A DNA stretch of 64,000 nt, from the NCBI GenBank assembly GCA_949825045.1, contig OX463835.1, positions 18,183,201-18,247,200 of the forward strand. The letters run 5' to 3'. Below, piece by piece: positions 58,031-64,000 of this stretch. Origin of the DNA: Argyresthia goedartella (Eukaryota > Arthropoda > Insecta > Lepidoptera > Argyresthiidae). Position 1 is the first letter of the stretch. Each line of letters begins with the position of its first letter. The position numbers and the translations under genes are program-made. A model generated the notes under the pieces. It was given only the letters and a program-made list of their open reading frames with translations. It did not search any database and had not been told where the DNA came from.

Positions 58031-58758
58031 TACTACGATATTGTGTGAGGAAAAAGTACGTGACTAAAATGTAGAAATGTGAGACATTTTGTTTTTTGCG
58101 TGAAATGAAAATATCTTAAAGAAAGCAGGCTATGGACTATTTTAAACCTTAATCTATATTATACTACGGTGCTAATCAGAGAAACCTGAAACGTTAGACA
58201 TAAATAATAATTTTTGAAGAAGCAATGTCGTTGGTACCCACAGTGACAAAAAGATTTTGTATGGAAGAGCAAATGACGTCTATGAGAATCTGATGTTTTA
58301 CACTATGTTATGAAGTATTTTCTATCTTTGATGTCTAAAAACCTAGTAAGGCCTATATTATCTTTAATTACCTTCAATTTTTTCAAGAATAATACAGTAT
58401 TTTATTAATATTTTCTCACTTTAACTTTTGCGACAAGTTTTTCTTCACAAATGTTTTATGTATTTTGAGAAATACAAATGTATTTTTGAGAAATACTCAA
58501 CTTTATACTAAATTTATTTCGTGCGCTTATGGGCACAATATTGTTTAGTTATTTTAATATTTTGTTCAGGACTTAAGGTTTCTATGGCAAAAAAGGACTA
58601 ACTCATACCTAAATACCTGAAAATTTTATATCACAGCAATGAGATCAAAACCAATGTCAATAGTTTCATCAGTTATTATTTAGGTTACCTGTGGTGATGG
58701 AATAAAATAAAATACATACTTTGATTTATATTATTATTATGAAAAAATTACAAAAAAC
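58031..58758. other. AT-rich spacer, no feature recognised
   Basis: No coding frame, clear repeat or RNA gene was seen between the gypsy leader region and the DUF7869-like gene end. Confidence 0.3.
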
Positions 58759-59697
58759 TTATGCATTCGCACAAAAATCAGCGTCGTGGTCTGGTCCCAT
58801 AATGCGAGATAGGTCTGGGTCTTCTTCGGCAACCTCTCTCTGAAGTGCGGAGGTTTTGATAAAATGCATGACAATCTCTGTCTATAAACGGAAGGAGTGT
58901 TAGAATGTCTTTCTTCTCTACGCTTATAGGTATTTGACCTCTAGAACGATCATATTGCTGTTCGTAGAGAGTTTGGATCGCCCAGTCCTTTGAAAAGAGA
59001 TGTTTTTGAAATCTTCATCTTCGCTCAAATTTGTTTTGTATTTCACCACAAATTCCTCATGTGGTGTATACCTGTACCAACGAATGTCCGGCCAGTATAC
59101 CTTTTGTTTTTCTGTGTTGGTTTTTCTCAGAATCATTGGTCCCTTCAAGAGTTTTTCGAAATCGTAAAACTTTTCTTCCGTCATTTTCCTAACGGAAAAC
59201 CTCCCATCCCTTGCAGCGTTTCTTACCATCTGGTAGTAATCTCTTGGGTGGTGAATATTCTTAATCTTCTTTTTGGCCCTCTCAATAACGGAGTGGTCGT
59301 AGTCACACTCCATATGAGTATGACCCCGGACTAGGAATTTGTGGTCGATGTACTGAATATGAGGATACTCTTTTGTAAGTGCTAAGAACATGGCAGTGAC
59401 ATAGGAGTTCTTATTTTGACCCCCACAAGTGTCAGAGTATAATATGATATTCGTGACGTGAACCGGCAACTTTTTGATGTAGTCATAGAGACAGGAAGCG
59501 ATTTGATTGCCGTTTTTAGTTGCTAGTTGCTTCGTGCCACATATAGCATGTAGCTTGTTTTGTTTTGCAGTCATGAATTGTCAAGTTTAAGGTCCAAAGA
59601 CTTCTTTTATAAAATGCCATACCTGAAGACAGCATCGGAGTAGGGAGGCATTGTTGAAGGTCGAAAGTGAGTACGACTAAAGAATCATCGTCTAATG
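58759..59697 (-). pseudogene. C-terminal half of a DUF7869-like gene, frameshifted
   Basis: The core reads ILYSDTCGGQNKNSY, then FLVRGHTHMECDYDHSVIERAKKK. The spacing of D, H, D, H and E recalls a nuclease/DDE-like fold of the arthropod family I know as DUF7869. Upstream, LVVLTFDLQQCLPTP and MAFYKRSLWTLNLTIHD belong to the same protein in another frame (shift near 59570). Downstream, after a shift near 58924, ISVEKKDILTLLPFIDRDCHAFYQNL completes the C-terminus to a stop at 58759-58761. The gene is cut at 59697 by a hAT end. The N-terminal exon is at 61780-62052. Function unknown. Confidence 0.6.
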
Positions 59698-60808
59698 CAG
59701 GGGTTCTCTAACTTATTCGGGATGCGCCCCCTTTCGACCATTAAAAAAAATTCGCGCCCCCCATCCTCCAGTCCAGATTATCTGGTCAAAATAAAAAAGT
59801 ATTCAATGTAATAAGTATTTTTATTAATCATTAAAATTATACAAAAATAACACAAAAGTATTGGTAAGCAGTGCCTATTTATTGGAATGAGATGGATGAG
59901 CTTGCATGGATTTGACGAGGTTTATAATTCTCGGCTTAACCATAGAAATCGCACAACGCAAATCATTGCCAATGTCAAGTTTATTTCGATACTTGGTTTT
60001 TATTGCGACTAAGGTAGAAAATCCCCTTTCGCAAAAATATGTACTTGGGAAGGGTAAATACAATTGAAGTGCTTTTTCTGCTATTTTGGGGAAATTGAGA
60101 AATTTTTGACCCAAAACAATGATGGACCCATTTATTCAAAATCGTTTTTGGCAGCAGAACTATTTTTAATGTCCAAGGCTTCCTCTTGAAGTGTTTCTGG
60201 CAGGGTATCTACATTAACATGGAATGGATCCCTCGCCAATCTATAAATGAATTCGGAAAGTAACGACTGAACTCATCAGTAAGGCATCGCAAATGATTTG
60301 ATATTTTTTTCTTAGTTTCAGCGTCTTGAAAAACCTTCATAAAGCGCGTTTCTTCTGAAAGACTGTATAATTTAGGAAAACATACATAATTAGATGGCTC
60401 TGCTAATACTTTGCGATCCCAAAGTTGTAGCTTTTCAGTAAAAGTCTTGATGGCGTCTCTATGATTAATTATATTTGAGTCTCCGCCTTGAAGTTTCAAG
60501 TTCAATGAGTTCAATGAATCAAATATATCTGATAAATAAGCCAACGCTACTTGAACACTGGGACTTTTTAATTCATTGCATAATTCGCTTTTTTTGTTTT
60601 CGAGAAATAGTGTTACTTCATCGCAAATAATCTTGCCATCATATTGCCCTTTGAGAGCCAGCGCACTTCTGTGTGAAACAATAATGTTTTATGTTCGATT
60701 CCCAAATCTTCACAAAACGCCGTGAAAAGTCGTGTATTTAACGCACTCCTTTTTATAGAATTTACTACTTTGATACATAGTTTCAACACGTCATTCAGTT
60801 CGCTGGGT
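59698..60808 (-). mobile_element. hAT element remnant (ZBED5/SPIN-like transposase), one end only
   Basis: The left end starts CAGGGGTTCTCTAACTTA, a typical hAT terminus (CAGGGGTTCTCAAACTT). No matching end was found on the right, so the element is truncated near 60808 against a piggyBac-like fragment. Confidence 0.7.
59875..60808 (-). pseudogene. hAT transposase fragments (ZBED5-like), several frame breaks
   Basis: Pieces on the minus strand: from about 60808 down, a region coding LNTRLFTAFCEDLGIEHK and TEVRWLSKG (the hAT W-L-S motif); a 111-codon segment at 60209-60544 (LSDIFDSLNSLNLKLQGGD); and the dimerisation end at 59875-60114 (YFCERGFSTLVAIKTKYRN). These match the order in ZBED5/FAM200-type hAT proteins. 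Frameshifts separate the pieces and the BED finger is missing. Confidence 0.7.
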
Positions 60809-60809
60809 T

Positions 60810-61400
60810 ACATTCATTGTCATCAATGTTGGTCCACCCCACTGCGTTAATTTGCTTAGCATATCGGTTATCCGCTCGCTCCTTGGTCCTTATTTTTCCC
60901 AGATCCTCTTCTTGCCTGTCCTGCCGATCCGCGTTCATTTCCTCGTCCTCTTGCAAGTAATGTGGGTTGGGGTGATTGAGTCAGGTTTGCATTCGATGTG
61001 GAAGGTAGAGGTGATGACGGAGCCATTATTGTTTCCATAGAACGCAGGTCTGCTTCATCACTCGTCGTAGAGAACTGAGGCGAAGCCCTTATAGTAGACC
61101 GCAGTCCTGGTTCATCTAAATCCTCCAAAATCCGCTGCAGTTTCGTGTGGTTGTAAAAAATGTTTTCCTTCTCGGATTCCTCATCATCTTCAGACTGGTT
61201 GGGGTCTGATGGAAGACAGAACATTTTCTCCAGTTCCTCCTCAATTTCATCGTCATTCAGCAGTTTATTGCTGATTTTTGATTCGATCTGTAAAATAAAA
61301 ATCAAGTGTAAAATCTTTTCTCCGGTTCCCTCCATGGTTACAGGGAATATGCTCCCACCAATAATAATCATGATAAGGAAAACAATGTGCAAGATAACCG
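60810..61400 (-). pseudogene. N-terminal fragment of a piggyBac-like protein (tentative)
   Basis: An acceptor (TTTTACAG) at 61288-61290 opens a frame reading IESKISNKLLNDDEIEEELEKMF. A strongly acidic serine-rich stretch (QSEDDEESEKE) and a Pro/Ser/Gly-rich region follow, to 60868. In a shifted frame NRYAKQINAVGW continues. Acidic low-complexity N-termini of this kind are usual in piggyBac-type transposases, but no catalytic part is present, so the family call is weak. Confidence 0.35.
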
Positions 61401-61412
61401 AAAAATACAGCT

Positions 61413-61571
61413 TGTTCCTAAGTTATTAGACATATATCTAGTAAAGTAAAACACAGTGTGTACGACAGATCGACAACGAGTAATATTTTATTCAACGAAC
61501 ATACAGCTAGGTGTTACAATTGTATTGCCACCAGATGGCGCTAGTAGTATCTCAATTTTGATATTACAACA
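61413..61571 (-). repeat. Ty1/Copia LTR
   Basis: On the minus strand the 159-bp sequence starts TGTTGTAATATC and ends CTTAGGAACA (TGTT...AACA ends). It holds AATAAAATATT as a polyadenylation-like signal and is preceded by the polypurine tract GAGTGGGAG (61572-61580). Confidence 0.75.
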
Positions 61572-61615
61572 CTCCCACTCAAAACAGAGATTACTTTAAA
61601 ATCAATGAATAAAGA

Positions 61616-61760
61616 CTACACTTTAACAAGACCTAAGGCATTCAAATGTTTGTAGTGTTTTACAGCACCTAAGCTTTTAGTGAGCAAATCAGCTGGCGCC
61701 CCACGTAACATTGTTTTCTTGAACATTCCAGTGCTCATTTTAGTGTAATAATTTGTTTCA
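61616..61760 (-). pseudogene. Copia pol C-terminus (RNase H end)
   Basis: The minus-strand frame reads KMSTGMFKKTMLRGAPADLL, then TKSLGAVKHYKHLNALGLVKV and a stop at 61616-61618. This is the usual end of Copia RNase H (A-D-x-x-T-K...ALGL) just upstream of the polypurine tract and 3' LTR. Only the last 45 or so codons are present. Confidence 0.7.
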
Positions 61761-61779
61761 GGGCTGCATTATGCTTACT

Positions 61780-62052
61780 TTTTATTGCATTGAGCCTTTG
61801 TAGGATTTGGTTTTATTTTAGACGCGGATGCCTGAATCTCTTTTAATGTTTCCTTTTTTTTAGCTTGCTTTCTTTTCTGCTCTCTCCATAAAGCTCGTTT
61901 TTGTTGAATCTCTTGCTCGGACAACTCTAATATTTTTTTACTTTTTGACTTTATTCTTTTTAAATCCTTTTTCTTATATTCTTCATATTTCTCTGGTTTT
62001 TTTTTTAACTTTTCTCTATACCTCTTCATTTTTTCCGCTGGCGTAAGAGCCA
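61780..62052 (-). pseudogene. N-terminal exon of the DUF7869-like gene
   Basis: The exon starts at an ATG directly after an acceptor (TTTTACAG). It codes MALTPAEKMKRYREKLKKKP, then a lysine-rich coiled-coil-like region (EQEIQQKRALWREQKRKQ), ending QCNKK at a stop near 61780. I recall this start as characteristic of DUF7869-type proteins. About 2 kb of Copia, piggyBac-like and hAT sequence separates it from the C-terminal half, and the central part is missing. Confidence 0.55.
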
Positions 62053-62133
62053 TCTGTAAAAGTAAAATAATAACAATGTTGCAATGTTGTAATGTTATGC
62101 CACATCTATACTGAAACTGGTGTAGTATCAAAA

Positions 62134-62210
62134 ACCGGCCAAGTGCGAGCCAGACTTGTGACTTGTTTCGTACCACTACACATACCATTACACAAAACAT
62201 TTATCTGGTT
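62134..62210 (+). repeat. Truncated second copy of the GGCCAAGTGCGA repeat
   Basis: ACCGGCCAAGTGCGAGCCAGAC and TTTCGTACCACTA match the head of the SINE-like repeat at 2917-3405. The rest is missing. Confidence 0.55.
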
Positions 62211-63169
62211 GTAGATACGGACCCCAAGTGCTAGTCTGAATCGCACTAGGCCATTTGTTTATATTTTTCTGTTATATTCTAGGAGTATAAAGACAGGACG
62301 CCTTACACGGCGTTACCTCTCTTATCTGGGTTAAAGATACGAGATGAAAAATCTAGCGCGTATACAGGGTGGAACAAGCGAATGGGCCCTGGAGGGAAAG
62401 TACCTTAAATCCTTAAGATAGCTCATTTTACTCAAATGAAACATTCTCTAACCGCTCAGTTGATATCGCCTCCGGAAATTATCATGCGTCGATTGCCAGC
62501 GGCGCGGCAAAAAAAAAAACCGTCGATTGCCATAAAAAACACGTCATCGAGGGCCCGCCCGCTGCGCGGCGGCTCGCTCTACAAAAACATTATTTATGAC
62601 TATGGGTTCTTGAGAATACCGCTTGAAGTGTTGTTATTGTTAGTGCTCGTAAACTAAACATTCTAATGGCATACGTGTTGATTGAATTTGATACTCTTGT
62701 ACAATCATACATAGCTGTAAACATAGACTTCAAGCGTAAAATCGACTAGGGTCAATGTAAAAATATATATCTAAAAAAGTAAAGCGATAACCTACTTATT
62801 TTATTTATTTAAAAGATTCCTGTATTAATATTACACATGGAAAAAAAATAAACTCGCAATATGTAGATAAAAAATATTTATTTATATGTATTTAAACTTT
62901 CGCTAGCGGTTGCTAGCGCCCCGTGGTTAATAACTCGGATTCAAAAAAATATATCTTATTTTCTATTACACATAATATTACAAATTTAGTATGTATTGAA
63001 AGCATATTTAACTCGTAAGTTTATTTAAAAAAATGTAGGCAATTGCATAATCCAGCCCGGAAAAATATTGCCTATGACGAAATTGTATAACATTTACAAA
63101 CATACATCCTTGTGAATCTAGGTGTTTTTTTGCTTAGATTTTTGATGTATAAACCTTTTTATTTATAAA
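62211..63169. other. Non-coding stretch, no gene recognised
   Basis: It is mostly AT-rich. A GC-richer island at 62340-62640 includes TACAGGGTGGAACAAGCG and a poly-A run. It could be a fragment of a repeat, but no family was recognised. A 73-codon frame there has no motif. Confidence 0.3.
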
Positions 63170-64000
63170 ACATATTTACGTATAAAAAGCCCTTTCCAAT
63201 GAAGTAAGTATGTATGTATGTCTGTCTGTTCCTATGTCCACTCATAACTGCTTGACGGCTCAACCGATTTTGATAAATGATACTTCATTAGATTTGTCTT
63301 GATGGCATGAGTGGCACTGAAAAAAAACCACATCCCATGAGTACTCTGGTCGCCAAAAAAATGGCGGCTCAAACGATTTTGATAAATGATACATTATTAG
63401 ATTTGTCTTCATGGCACGAGTGGCACATAAGTATGTATGTAAGTATGTCTGTTCCTAAGTCCACTCTCTGCTCAACGGCCCAACCGTTTTTGATAAATGA
63501 TACATTATTATATTTGTCTTCATGGAACGAGTGGCACATAAGTATGTATGTAAGTATGTCTGTTCCTAAGTCCGCTCTCTGCTCAACGGCCCAACCGATT
63601 TTGATAAATGATACATCATTAGATTCGTCTTGATGGCACGAGTGACACCGAAAAAAACCACTTCACCATGAGTAACCTGGTACACAAAAAAAAAATGGCG
63701 GCTCAACCGATTTTGATAAATGATACATCATTAGATTCGTCTTGATGGCACGGGTTTAACTGCTCAACGGCTCAACCGATTTTTATAAATGATACATCAT
63801 TAGATTCGTCTTGATGGCACGAGTGACACCGAAAAAAACCACTTCACCATGAGTAACCTGGTACACAAAAAAAAAATGGCGGCTCAACCGATTTTGATAA
63901 ATGATACATCATTAGATTCGTCTTGATGGCACGTGTTTAACTGCTCAACGGCTCAACCGATTTTGATAAATAATACATCATTAGATTCGTCTTGATGGCA
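63170..64000 (+). repeat. Mosaic minisatellite with about 110-bp and 72-bp units, running off the window
   Basis: The core GGCTCAACCGATTTTGATAAATGATAC recurs near 63271, 63381, 63492, 63603, 63713, 63785, 63895 and 63967, giving steps of about 110-111, then 110, 72, 110 and 72. Long units contain a GAGTGACACCGAAAAAAACC type insert or the GTATGTATGTAAGTATGTCTG run; short units carry GGGTTTAACTGCTCAAC instead. The array continues beyond 64000. Confidence 0.85.

Overview
This looks like repeat-dense nuclear DNA of an insect, most likely a moth or butterfly. Spliceosomal introns with GT-AG borders are recognisable, the background is AT-rich, and several interspersed repeats resemble ones common in Lepidoptera. 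Nothing bacterial is present. No ordinary single-copy host gene could be followed from end to end. The window is almost entirely transposable elements, nested and broken, plus one large tandem array.

Left part (1-5720, mostly minus strand): a first exon of a MADF-domain gene leaves the window on the left. Next to it is a four-exon piggyBac-type transposase gene with an arginine/serine-rich N-terminal extension. All three of its introns are in phase 2, and its catalytic exon carries a frameshift. A separate BED-finger first exon and two SINE-like repeats follow.

Centre (5722-40056): an inverted scrap of Ty3/gypsy reverse transcriptase (RT) ends in a perfect 52-bp palindrome. A 2.34-kb, 3'-truncated R1-type non-LTR element sits between 34-bp direct repeats. 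Then comes the dominant feature, a head-to-tail array of 17 units of about 1,739 bp on the minus strand. Each unit joins about 1.2 kb of an envelope (fusion-protein-like) gene to about 540 bp of gypsy RT. The envelope frame runs into the RT frame. Four adjacent units (20275-27230) keep a roughly 600-codon fused frame open, yet those same units have lost the catalytic aspartate of RT motif A. At its right end the array runs into native protease-RT linker sequence of the same gypsy family. A 1.73-kb non-LTR element interrupts the last unit.

Right part (40057-64000): a two-gene PIF/Harbinger element (transposase plus an MSANTD-like partner, convergent); a CR1/Jockey-like element with an endonuclease-RT ORF and a piece of ORF1; an intact, intronless 469-codon ORF of unknown origin that may be an endogenised viral capsid-like gene; and a hAT transposase remnant. 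Next is a second copy of the gypsy element (gag-protease-RT-RNase H). It is split by a complete Tc1-like transposon that carries tRNA-like modules near both ends, and it is joined head-to-head to an inverted gag-protease copy. The last part is a gene resembling the arthropod DUF7869 family, broken apart by Copia, piggyBac-like and hAT fragments, then a mosaic minisatellite that runs off the window.

The gypsy family is the common thread: its pieces occur at 5.7 kb (+), 8.3-40 kb (-), 51.7-56.4 kb (+) and 56.4-57.7 kb (-). The locus looks like a TE graveyard with local amplification, and could be a heterochromatic or piRNA-producing region (inference). All domain names were assigned by eye; no database search was run.
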